Shown: piece after piece, positions 6,579 to 13,613 of the stretch
Numbering within the stretch: position 1 is the stretch's first letter
Layout of the letters: each line of letters opens with the position of its first letter
Origin: CAZQYB01 sp964597535
GTDB taxonomy: Bacteria > Planctomycetota > Phycisphaerae > Sedimentisphaerales > Anaerobacaceae
Length of the DNA stretch: 15,749 nucleotides
Reading direction: 5' to 3'
NCBI GenBank assembly: GCA_964597535.1
Contig: CAZQYB010000052.1
Coordinates: forward strand, 1-15,749
Notes under the pieces: model-generated
Seen by the model: the letters and a program-made list of their open reading frames with translations, nothing else
What the model was told of the DNA's origin: nothing
The model's database searches: none
Translations under genes and position numbers: made by a program

Positions 6579-9212
6579 CTAATCACCCGCAGGTGAAAGC
6601 GAAACCGTAATTGGCTCCGTTGATTCTCTCTTAATCCATACCACCAGGTCACTGCCCTCAAGCCTGTGGTTGTGCCCAAGCCGGAAATTCCTGCGGCGCC
6701 TAACATTTTCACCATTGATTTTCAACCTGGCTCCGCCCTCACCCCAGTCTTTCACTACAAAAGCAGGATTAACTACCGGAGAACCTTCACTGGCCGCCAG
6801 CGCAAACTCCAGCGTCAAGGGCTTACCCTTATTCTCGCACACCAGTACATAAGCACGCTGATACCTGTCATAACCCTCACTCTTAAAACCCTTGCCGATA
6901 AGGTTCAGCTTTGCCGGATAATTCCACGACCTCGCCAAAGGCACCAACCCTTTCACATCTTTGTCACCCATACCAGTCAGACTCACAGCCGTAAAGGTGC
7001 CATTGTTCTTGTCGTGTTTGATAATCGGAGAGTCCTCAATTGACTGGGCAAGAGAGGAATGTGCCGGCCTGTCAGGCACCCCGCTCCTTCGTCCATCGTT
7101 GGGCAATTGTCCAACCGGCCAATGGTTCCACCACGGAAAACGTGACCATTTCTCTTCAACACAGCACCGCATCAACTTCGGACGGCTGTTCGGTTGGAAA
7201 ATAATAAACGGCCTATTCTGCGCCTTGAGATTGACAATCTGAATCGTGGCGTTGCGCAGCTTGCCATCATCCCTGTCCCCCTTCTTCCATGTATATGTCT
7301 TCGATTCGCCGTCCATATTCCCCCAGGTCAGAGCTTCAAGCTCTATATTATCCTCCGGCCGCGTCCCCGGCTGGTGCAGCACAATTGTCTCCTGCCATTC
7401 ATGATGCAGACGATTACTGTGCAGTATCTGCTTTCGAGTAGAAACCGCATCCGGATAAATATAATAATACTCGTCTGCCCACTCGCCCCAGCCGTCCTTG
7501 TCCGCACCGAATATCTCATACTTAATATCAGAAACGGCATAGCGCCAGTGGACTACAGCCCTGGCATCATTATTTTCGACAAGTCGAACATACGAATACC
7601 GGCACTGCTTGTCCGACATATGTTCCGCGCAGCCCCACGGCGAGCCTCCACCAGTCCGCTCCAGGCTCTGGTCGCCCATAAACAGACCCTTCTCACTCAC
7701 CCAGATAGCACCGTAAGCCGTCCCTCGCCAGAACAGCATCCTCACTACAGTTCCATCAAAACGCACCAATATGTCAGGATGAGGCCCAACACGCCACAGC
7801 TCCTCCCATTCGTCCGCATACCGAAGCCGGCAATAAGCTGCACCAAAACGATTCGGCAAATCCTTCGGCCCCGATGGCATTCGCCGCCACTGCAATGGTT
7901 GCTTCACCTTCGGCTTGACTGCGCCAAAACCCGAGCGAACCTCCTCGCCGCTCAGGGCTCGGCTGTAAATCTTCACCTCATCAATCAGTCCGTCAAAAAC
8001 CATATTGGACAATATACTTCTGCTCGGCCCACGCTCCGTATTTGCCGGCGACATCTTCTTCTCCCCCTTGCCTACCAGCAGGTGATAACCCTTCGCCGGC
8101 GTCACCACACCCTTCACCAAAAGCGCCCCCGCTTGTTCGCCATTAATATAGAGATTGATACCAACATTCTTATTGAAAGTCCCTGTTATATGAGACCACT
8201 TTAACAACGGAACGGCTGCCTCCGAGACGCACTCTTTCAATTCGCCGTCAACCGCAACTTTCATTGCTATATGTCCCTCGGAGTCGATACCGAAAAATAT
8301 ACGCTGGTTCCGCTCAGGCACCTGTCCTTTACGTCCCAGCTCTTTAGTCCTGACGTAGTCCTTTTCTTTCTCGCTGTGACTAAGCGCTGCCGGCTCCACA
8401 ATCGTCTTGGCCTGACCCGCCCAGCTCCAGTACAAACGCAAAAAAGATGGGTCGCCGTCCTGAAAATACGAAAGAACAATCGGATACTTCTTGCCTTTCT
8501 CCATCGATATCTTGCCGGACCGCGCTTTCCTTCTGCCCCAGCCGTTTATCACAGTCTGCTTATTGATTTCAAGCTTTAGCCCGTTGTCCGCCTCGGCGGT
8601 GAATGTCACCTCACCCGTAAAAGGTCCTTCAATATATCCACGCCAGCGAGCAGACCAGTCACTATATCCGCCAGTCCAGTTATGATTGACAACCTTGAGC
8701 ACATCCGTACCGTCAGGATTGCTGAAATCCGGCTCGTTATACTTTGCACCGAACAGTCCGGGCTCTAGTCTCAACTCACCACTCTTCGCCTTTTCCCCAA
8801 CAACATTGCCCGCCTGGTCAACTACCCCCGTCCAGTTCCACGAATATGTTTGCGGCGCAATCCACGCCTCGATAGTGAACGCCTCCACCAGCCGAGGAAC
8901 CTCGTCTGCCTCACGAACTATCCGCGTCGTATAGCCGTCGAATCTAAGACACTTGCCACTCGCCCCCGGGACGTATTTGAAGTTCCCCTTTATCTCGTCG
9001 TTAATCTTACCAACACTATCAGCAGCCACTTTGCCTGCCTCCGCATCGAATTTCCACCACGCCACAAGCCCCGTTAGAAATCGTCCTTTCGGAGTGTCCA
9101 GGCCCATTTGTGCAGTTTCTAATGGGGCAAGCCCGTCATCAGCCCCGGCCGCTGATAAGCAGCCTAAAGTCAGCGCGAACATAAATCCTGCCAAACAAAT
9201 TACTTTTTTCAT
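6579..9212 (-). CDS. Exported protein with PA14 domain nested in LamG, plus HWRY/DEYY core
   Basis: The frame is open from 9278, but the ATG at 9212 is chosen. GGAG lies just upstream, it begins a clean signal peptide (MKKVICLAGF, AAG before AD), and the longer version would start beside or above the likely promoter. The protein is 877 residues. The first LamG half is about 48-133 (LVAWWKFD, EAFTIEAWIAP, GVVDQ). A PA14-type domain is about 150-278 (EPGLFGAKY, RWRGYIEGPFTG, EADNGLKLEI, LRLYWSWAG). The second LamG half is about 300-425 (RIFFGIDSEGH, HITGTFNK, LYINGEQ, FDGLIDEVKIYSRALS). The core is about 455-877 (GPHPDILVRFD, FWRGTAY, GCAEHMSDKQCR, AVVHWRYA, DEYYYIYPDA, QPGTRPEDNIELEA, WWNHWPVGQ, EGYDRYQRAYVL, EGSDLVVWIK). 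It is the first gene of the operon. PA14 and LamG are commonly glycan-binding folds; the substrate is unknown. Confidence 0.9.
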   Translation of the reverse strand: MKKVICLAGFMFALTLGCLSAAGADDGLAPLETAQMGLDTPKGRFLTGLVAWWKFDAEAGKVAADSVGKINDEIKGNFKYVPGASGKCLRFDGYTTRIVREADEVPRLVEAFTIEAWIAPQTYSWNWTGVVDQAGNVVGEKAKSGELRLEPGLFGAKYNEPDFSNPDGTDVLKVVNHNWTGGYSDWSARWRGYIEGPFTGEVTFTAEADNGLKLEINKQTVINGWGRRKARSGKISMEKGKKYPIVLSYFQDGDPSFLRLYWSWAGQAKTIVEPAALSHSEKEKDYVRTKELGRKGQVPERNQRIFFGIDSEGHIAMKVAVDGELKECVSEAAVPLLKWSHITGTFNKNVGINLYINGEQAGALLVKGVVTPAKGYHLLVGKGEKKMSPANTERGPSRSILSNMVFDGLIDEVKIYSRALSGEEVRSGFGAVKPKVKQPLQWRRMPSGPKDLPNRFGAAYCRLRYADEWEELWRVGPHPDILVRFDGTVVRMLFWRGTAYGAIWVSEKGLFMGDQSLERTGGGSPWGCAEHMSDKQCRYSYVRLVENNDARAVVHWRYAVSDIKYEIFGADKDGWGEWADEYYYIYPDAVSTRKQILHSNRLHHEWQETIVLHQPGTRPEDNIELEALTWGNMDGESKTYTWKKGDRDDGKLRNATIQIVNLKAQNRPFIIFQPNSRPKLMRCCVEEKWSRFPWWNHWPVGQLPNDGRRSGVPDRPAHSSLAQSIEDSPIIKHDKNNGTFTAVSLTGMGDKDVKGLVPLARSWNYPAKLNLIGKGFKSEGYDRYQRAYVLVCENKGKPLTLEFALAASEGSPVVNPAFVVKDWGEGGARLKINGENVRRRRNFRLGHNHRLEGSDLVVWIKRESTEPITVSLSPAGD

Positions 9213-9246
9213 TGGACAATCTCCATTCTTCAAAAAACTCAATAAA

Positions 9247-9275
9247 ATGTTATCAATTGCTGCTGATATTAACAA
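9247..9275 (-). promoter_or_regulatory. Candidate sigma70-type promoter for the LamG/core operon
   Basis: Read on the minus strand, TTGTTA (9275-9270) and TAACAT (9252-9247) are separated by exactly 17 nt, each matching four of six consensus bases. A start of transcription near 9240 would leave a leader of about 28 nt containing the GGAG ribosome site before the ATG at 9212. The region is AT-rich, so chance matches are possible. Confidence 0.35.
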
Positions 9276-9381
9276 CAATCCAACCCAAACGAAAGCAAAA
9301 TTCTTCCCACCTTCGCTATTTAACCCCGCGTTTCACACGGCGTTTTCGCTTACCCGTCCCCGCCACGGCAACGCGCTGCTT

Positions 9382-9480
9382 GTCATTCCTGCGAAGAGCC
9401 TGCCCTGCCTGTCCCGTCCCAAATAGGCTCCTGCCGTCATTTGGTGCGGGGAGCGAAGTCGAACGGGCAGAGGAATCCAC
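9382..9480. repeat. Degenerate interspersed-repeat-like element
   Basis: The stretch begins GTCATTCCTGCG and ends GCAGAGGAATCCAC, giving imperfect inverted ends (ATTCCTGC against GCAGAGGAAT). Inside are a 6-bp inverted repeat, GAGCCT (9396-9401) with AGGCTC (9425-9430), and the word GAGCGAAGTCGAA. From memory, words of this kind (TCATTCCTGCG...GGAATCC) recur in intergenic DNA of many bacteria. Only one copy is in this window, so its repeat status rests on general knowledge and not on copies seen here. Confidence 0.4.
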
Positions 9481-9612
9481 ATTCAACCCACGGCACCTGC
9501 ATTCCGCATTTAAGCATCTACCGTAATTCCACAAAAACCTGCAACTACTGGCAATTGCACGACATATTTGGTATTGTGTTCACATTGAAAGTTGCCCTGT
9601 TTAAATATTCAG

Positions 9613-9632
9613 CCCCTGAATTTATTTAGGGG
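9613..9632 (+). promoter_or_regulatory. Hairpin in the leader of the cobA-hemD gene
   Basis: CCCCTGAA (9613-9620) pairs with TTTAGGGG (9625-9632) across a TTTA loop: seven Watson-Crick pairs plus one G-T. It ends 17 nt before the ATG at 9650, and no normal ribosome site lies between. It could be a regulatory or stabilising leader hairpin, a remnant of a palindromic repeat, or a weak terminator (TTCTTG follows, a poor T-run). Confidence 0.4.
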
Positions 9633-9649
9633 TTCTTGAACCAAAGAAT

Positions 9650-11173
9650 ATGACCAATCGCACAAAAGGCAAAGTTTATCTCGTCGGCGCCGGCCCCGGC
9701 AGCGCCGATTTAATCACCGTCCGCGGCGCCCAGCTTCTCAAAACCGCCGACTGCATAATCTACGATAAGCTCGCCAACTCTGCCTTACTGAACCACGCCA
9801 ACCCCAACGCCGAGATTATCCACGTCCCTAAAAGAATTGGCAGCGGTTCATTTACACAGCAGGAAATTAACAAGCTGCTTCTTGAAAAAGCTGCCGGCGG
9901 AAAAACCGTAGTCCGCCTAAAAGGCGGCGACCCCTGCACTTTCGCAAGAGGCGCTGAAGAAGCGGTATTACTCGCCGAAGCAGGAATTGATTTTGAGATA
10001 GTACCCGGCGTAACCGCCGCCATCGCCGCCGCCGATTATTCCGGCATTATGCTCACCCATAGAGATTACAGTTCACAGGTCGTTTTCGTTACCGGCCGAG
10101 AAGCAGAAGGAAAACAAGACACCAACATCGATTGGCCGATACTCGCCAAGTTCACCGGCACCATAGTTTTCTATATGGCAATGGGCAACCTCGAATTCAT
10201 CGCTGAGCAGCTTATCAAAAATGGTATGAAAGATGGCACGCCTGCAGCCGTAATTGCAGACGCAACCTTACCGACTCAAAGAACGACAAAAGCTTCGCTT
10301 GGGCTGATTGCCGATAAGTGCGAGCAGGAAAAAATCGAGCCGCCTGCAATAGTCGTTATTGGTACCGCCGCAGACAGCGACGAGCGACTGAACTGGTTTG
10401 TGAAGAAGCCATTATTCAGCAAGACCATCGTCATCACTCGCGACCATCGCGGCAACGCTGATTTCGCCGCCAAAATCATCCGACGTGCCGGCAACCCTGT
10501 TGCATTCCCAACAATAAAGCTCAAGCCCCTGACCGGCACCAATCAGTTTTTGCAAACACTCGCCAAACTCTCAGACTATGACTGGATAATCTTTACGAGC
10601 GCAAATGGCGTAACCTTTTTCCTTGATGCCCTGCGGGGCTTGGATAAAGACTGCCGCGTTTTTGCTTCCTCAAAGATAGCGGCCATCGGCAACGAAACGG
10701 CAGAGCGTTTGCGAGAACTTGGCATAAAGGCCGATTTTGTACCGAGCGTTTTCACCAGCACCGAACTCGGCAAACAGCTAATCGCCTTTGCAAATTTGCA
10801 GGGGAGAAAGATTCTGCTTTTGCGCTCGGAGCTTGCTTCAAAGAACGTTGTTGACCTACTGGTCGCTGTGGGCGCCGAAGTTACTGAGACGCCCCTTTAC
10901 ACAACCGAGCCGGAAAAAAACGACTCCGAATGGCTGACGCAAAAAATCGCCAAAGGCGAAATCGATTGGATAACATTTGCAAGTCCTTCGGCGGTGAGAG
11001 CATTTTTTGAACAAATCCCGACCGATTTAGCAAATTCAAGTAGTGCTAAAGTCGCATCAATTGGGCCGGCAACTTCCGAACAGTTAAAAAAACTTGGTGT
11101 CAGGGCTGATACCGAGGCAGCCGAGCACACCATTGACGGCTTACTCGCTGCTGTCGAGGGGACATATAAATGA
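9650..11173 (+). CDS. cobA-hemD: Uroporphyrinogen-III C-methyltransferase / uroporphyrinogen-III synthase fusion (CobA-HemD)
   Basis: A 507-residue fusion. Residues about 8-245 are a SAM-dependent uroporphyrinogen-III methyltransferase: VYLVGAGPGSADLIT (9-23), RLKGGDPCTFARG (89-101), VPGVTAAIAA (118-127) and MLTHRDY (134-140) are its hallmark loops. Residues about 258-500 are a HemD domain (TIVITRDHRG, IIFTSANGV, ASPSAVRAFF, SIGPATSEQLKKLG). HemD closes and inverts ring D of hydroxymethylbilane to give uroporphyrinogen III; CobA methylates it twice to precorrin-2, the entry to siroheme. Both act in the cytosol. The fusion is well known in anaerobes. No clear ribosome site precedes the ATG, and a hairpin sits upstream. 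Its stop overlaps the next start by 4 nt (ATGA), implying translational coupling. It leads the haem cluster. Confidence 0.95.
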   Translation: MTNRTKGKVYLVGAGPGSADLITVRGAQLLKTADCIIYDKLANSALLNHANPNAEIIHVPKRIGSGSFTQQEINKLLLEKAAGGKTVVRLKGGDPCTFARGAEEAVLLAEAGIDFEIVPGVTAAIAAADYSGIMLTHRDYSSQVVFVTGREAEGKQDTNIDWPILAKFTGTIVFYMAMGNLEFIAEQLIKNGMKDGTPAAVIADATLPTQRTTKASLGLIADKCEQEKIEPPAIVVIGTAADSDERLNWFVKKPLFSKTIVITRDHRGNADFAAKIIRRAGNPVAFPTIKLKPLTGTNQFLQTLAKLSDYDWIIFTSANGVTFFLDALRGLDKDCRVFASSKIAAIGNETAERLRELGIKADFVPSVFTSTELGKQLIAFANLQGRKILLLRSELASKNVVDLLVAVGAEVTETPLYTTEPEKNDSEWLTQKIAKGEIDWITFASPSAVRAFFEQIPTDLANSSSAKVASIGPATSEQLKKLGVRADTEAAEHTIDGLLAAVEGTYK

Positions 11174-12315
11174 TAAATGTTTCAAAGCTATATTGTGGCC
11201 GGCCGGGTGAATCCGACCATTTAAGATACGCCAACCCAGACTCGTTCGGCCCCGTAGTCGTTTATAACTGCACCTCTCGATGCAATTTGCACTGTTTGCA
11301 CTGCTATAGCTCGTCCGAATCACATCCTTGTGGCAGTGAATTGACTACCGCCGAGGCAAAAGGATTTCTCTCACAACTCACCGAAGTCAACTGTTCGGTT
11401 TTATTGTTCAGCGGAGGCGAACCATTATTGCGAGGCGATTTATTTGAATTGTTAGCCGAAGCACACCGTCTGAATTTGCGGACCGTCTTGTCCACTAACG
11501 GGACATTGATTGATTCTGCAACCGCCGGCCGACTCGCCGACCTCGGTGTAAGTTATGTTGGCGTCTCTATCGATGGAAATGAAAAATTCCACGACAGATT
11601 CAGAGGCGTAAAAGGCAGCTTCAAAGCTGCTCTGGCGGGAATTGAAAACTGCCAGAAGGCCGGCATAAAAACCGGCCTGCGCTTCACAATAACAAAAGCA
11701 AATGCAGACCAAATACCCCGCATCTTTGATATTGCGGCCTCCGCCGGCACCCGGCGCGTATGCTTTTACCATCTCATCAGAAGCGGAAGGGCAAAAGACC
11801 TTGACGAACAAACACTCTCGCCCCGACAAACACGCCAAACTATTGACACAATAATAGAGAAAACAGATGATTTTGTGCGAAAGCATCTGATAGATGAGGT
11901 GCTCACCGTGGACAATCATTGTGACGGTCCTTATCTTCTTATAAAGATGCAAAAAGAGAAAAATAGCCGTTACGAACAGGCCGGACGGCTCTTACTTACC
12001 AACGGCGGCAATAAAATCGGGGAAAAGCTCGTTTGCGTCGGCTGGGACGGCTCCTTACACTTGGACCAGTTCTGGAGAAGTTATTCGCTCGGTAACGTCA
12101 AGGACAAAACTTTCAAACAAATCTGGGAAAATTCGGCTGAGCCGGTACTTAGCAAACTCCGCAACAAGTCGAAATTTGCCGACCCGCGCTGTCTTAAGTG
12201 CAAATGGTTTGATTTGTGCAAAGGCAATTTTAGATTTTTAGGCTCAGACCCAGCCGATGAAAACTGGTTCAACGAACCGCCCTGTTTTCTGTCGGATAAA
12301 GAGATAGGCCTTTAA
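11170..12315 (+). CDS. ahbC: Radical SAM protein, AhbC/NirJ1-type (12,18-didecarboxysiroheme deacetylase)
   Basis: A 381-residue radical SAM enzyme. The CX3CX2C motif that binds the SAM [4Fe-4S] cluster is C38, C42, C45 in CTSRCNLHCLHCY; SGGEP (81-85) is the SAM-binding motif. The C-terminal part has C289 and a SPASM-like CLKCKWFDLC (341-350) plus C372, candidates for an auxiliary cluster. The N-terminus (MINVSKLYCG, LRYA, VVVYNCTSRC) resembles NirJ1/AhbC proteins as I remember them. AhbC removes the two acetate side chains of 12,18-didecarboxysiroheme, giving iron-coproporphyrin III, in the siroheme-dependent haem pathway. It is coupled to cobA-hemD by an ATGA overlap, with GAGGGG 8 nt before the ATG. 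A haem d1 role (NirJ) is the alternative; no other d1 genes are in the window. Confidence 0.85.
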   Translation: MINVSKLYCGRPGESDHLRYANPDSFGPVVVYNCTSRCNLHCLHCYSSSESHPCGSELTTAEAKGFLSQLTEVNCSVLLFSGGEPLLRGDLFELLAEAHRLNLRTVLSTNGTLIDSATAGRLADLGVSYVGVSIDGNEKFHDRFRGVKGSFKAALAGIENCQKAGIKTGLRFTITKANADQIPRIFDIAASAGTRRVCFYHLIRSGRAKDLDEQTLSPRQTRQTIDTIIEKTDDFVRKHLIDEVLTVDNHCDGPYLLIKMQKEKNSRYEQAGRLLLTNGGNKIGEKLVCVGWDGSLHLDQFWRSYSLGNVKDKTFKQIWENSAEPVLSKLRNKSKFADPRCLKCKWFDLCKGNFRFLGSDPADENWFNEPPCFLSDKEIGL

Positions 12316-12411
12316 AAAATCAAAGCGCAAAATTGAAATTCAAAGATAAAAGGACTTAAATTTTGCATTTTGCAATATAATTTTGCTATTTACATTTTAA
12401 TATTTGAACTT
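12316..12411. repeat. AT-rich intergenic repeat, copy 1 (composite, both orientations)
   Basis: Low-complexity sequence between ahbC and hemB built from words such as AAAATCAAA, GCAAAATT and AATTTTGC. GCAAAATT (12327-12334) and AATTTTGC (12359-12366) form an 8-bp inverted repeat. The 13-mer AATTTTGCATTTT (12359-12371) recurs exactly at 13478-13490. It is not coding. A small stretch with the hemB ribosome site follows. Confidence 0.6.
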
Positions 12412-12428
12412 TTTTGAGGGGTTTTATT

Positions 12429-13403
12429 ATGGGTTTTCCGGAAATTAGAATGCGAAGGCTGCGAGCCAGTAACGCGATGCGAAAATTAGTGCGCCAAACT
12501 ACCTTGAGCATCAATGATTTTGTTTATCCTCTTTTTGTGCGCGAAGGCAAAGGCCTAAAGGAGCCCATCAAGTCAATGACCGACTGTTTTCACTTTTCGC
12601 CGGACACAATTGCCGCCGAGGCCGCCGAAGTCACGGCATTAGGAATACCAGCGGTGCTTTTATTTGGTCTGTCTGCTAAAAAAGACGCAACCGGCTCACA
12701 GGCCTGGTCGGAAACCGGCGTTGTGCAGCGCTCTATAAAACAAATCAAAAAGCGCACGCCGGACCTGCTGGTCATTACCGATGTTTGCCTCTGTGCATAT
12801 ACCAACCACGGCCATTGCGGCGTCATAAAAAACGGCAAAATCGACAATGACTCAACGTGCGAATTGTTGGCGAAAACTGCGCTTTCTCACGTCCAGGCCG
12901 GTGCCGACGTAATCGCCCCTTCGGATATGATGGACGGCCGGGTACGTTACATTCGCCAGACCCTCGAGGAGAACGGCTTTCACGATGTAGCGATTATGTC
13001 ATACGCCGCCAAACATGCTTCCGCTTTCTACGGCCCGTTCCGCGACGCCGCCGAATCCGCACCAGCCTTCGGCGACCGCAAAACTTACCAGATGGACCCG
13101 GCCAACGCCGACCAGGCAATGGCCGAGATTGCACTCGATATAGAAGAGGGTGCCGACATCGTTATGGTAAAGCCCGCCCTGCCTTATCTCGACATCATAT
13201 ATCGCGCAAAGCAGCGCTTCGATTGTCCCATCGCCGCCTACAACGTATCCGGCGAATATATGATGCTAAACTGTGCAGCCACCTCAGGCCTGCTCGACAA
13301 AGACGCAGCGATGATGGAAATGCTCTATTCCATCAAACGCGCCGGCGCCGGTATAATCATCACCTATTTCGCAAAGGATGCAGCGGAGAAATTGAAAAAT
13401 TAG
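12429..13403 (+). CDS. hemB: Porphobilinogen synthase (delta-aminolevulinic acid dehydratase)
   Basis: HemB condenses two 5-aminolevulinate molecules into porphobilinogen in the cytosol, the first common step of tetrapyrrole synthesis. The frame also has a TTG at 12414, but the ATG at 12429 has GAGGGG 7 nt upstream and gives the usual length, 324 residues. The two active-site lysines are visible: K195 in YAAKHASAFYGPFRDA and K248 in MVKPALPYLD, matching the pair in E. coli. The DVCLCAYTNHGHCG segment carries C120, C122 and C130, the zinc-binding cysteines of zinc-dependent HemB. The QMDPANADQA and YNVSGEYMM motifs are also typical. The gene is complete. It is flanked on both sides by AT-rich repeats, so it may have its own transcript. 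Confidence 0.97.
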   Translation: MGFPEIRMRRLRASNAMRKLVRQTTLSINDFVYPLFVREGKGLKEPIKSMTDCFHFSPDTIAAEAAEVTALGIPAVLLFGLSAKKDATGSQAWSETGVVQRSIKQIKKRTPDLLVITDVCLCAYTNHGHCGVIKNGKIDNDSTCELLAKTALSHVQAGADVIAPSDMMDGRVRYIRQTLEENGFHDVAIMSYAAKHASAFYGPFRDAAESAPAFGDRKTYQMDPANADQAMAEIALDIEEGADIVMVKPALPYLDIIYRAKQRFDCPIAAYNVSGEYMMLNCAATSGLLDKDAAMMEMLYSIKRAGAGIIITYFAKDAAEKLKN

Positions 13404-13437
13404 CCGCAAGTTGCACAGATTACACTGAATTCATTAT

Positions 13438-13475
13438 CATGTCATTGCGAGAAGCGCAGCGACGCAGCAATCTCC
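13438..13475 (+). repeat. REP-like 'TCATTGCGAG...GCAATCTCC' element
   Basis: CATGTCATTGCGAGAAGCGC continues to GCAGCAATCTCC. The ends ATTGC and GCAAT are inverted, with an inner TGCG/CGCA, so the element can fold. The sequence closely matches, from memory, an interspersed intergenic repeat found in many unrelated bacteria (CATTGCGAG...GCGACGAAGCAATC). There is a single copy in this window. Confidence 0.6.
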
Positions 13476-13510
13476 ATAATTTTGCATTTTGATTTCTAAT
13501 TTTTGATTTT
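13476..13510 (-). repeat. AT-rich repeat, copy 2
   Basis: Read on the minus strand it begins AAAATCAAAAATTA, identical over 14 nt to the start of the copy at 15657-15689 on the plus strand, and both contain AAAATGCAAA a little further on. It also shares AATTTTGCATTTT with the copy at 12359-12371. It lies just upstream of ahbD, in inverted orientation to the copy downstream of ahbAB. Confidence 0.6.
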
Positions 13511-13613
13511 CCTCAGTGCCCCCCTTGCTCTCTGCGGATTTGATTGATTTTGTGAGGTCGTTTACGTAGAGAATTGACTGTTGATGTGTAATAAGCTACA
13601 GTTACTTTCGATT

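Larger units (their letters stand above)
9213..9649. other. Divergent intergenic region without a gene
   Basis: This 437-bp spacer separates the left (minus) operon from the haem cluster (plus). I see no credible coding frame: the short frames here are low-complexity, arginine-rich and have no start signals. It contains a minus-strand promoter candidate near 9247-9275, a degenerate repeat element at 9382-9480, a hairpin at 9613-9632, and a weak plus-strand promoter candidate (TTCACA at 9579-9584, TTAAAT at 9601-9606, spacing 16) for the cobA-hemD gene. No tRNA or riboswitch could be recognised. Confidence 0.6.
13404..13613. other. Intergenic mosaic between hemB and ahbD, no gene
   Basis: This 210-bp stretch holds no supported gene. 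In order it contains GTTGCACAGATTACACTGAATTC, which resembles a common 'CACAGATTACACAGATT' intergenic word; the repeat at 13438-13475; an AT-rich repeat at 13476-13510; and CCTCAGTGCCCCCCTTGCTC onward, another word I recall from intergenic repeats. A weak promoter candidate for ahbD is TTGATT (13540-13545), then 17 nt, then TACGTA (13563-13568). No terminator hairpin with a T-run is clear. The GC-skew sign changes around here. Confidence 0.5.

Noticed and set aside
9316..9534. Minus-strand 72-codon frame in the divergent spacer
   Set aside because: It translates the degenerate repeat element, is arginine-rich with no ribosome site, and has no recognisable family.
11452..11952. Minus-strand 166-codon frame opposite ahbC
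   Set aside because: It lies wholly antisense to a well-supported radical SAM gene and shows no domain or start signal.
12857..13492. Plus-strand 211-codon frame inside and beyond hemB
   Set aside because: It is the +1-type shadow of hemB: arginine-rich composition, no ribosome site, no recognisable motifs, and it runs into the repeat-filled spacer.
13404..13613. Replication origin at the GC-skew change
   Set aside because: No cluster of TTATNCACA-like DnaA boxes, no AT-rich unwinding region next to such boxes, and no dnaA, dnaN or gidA neighbour is visible. A local rearrangement explains the skew equally well.
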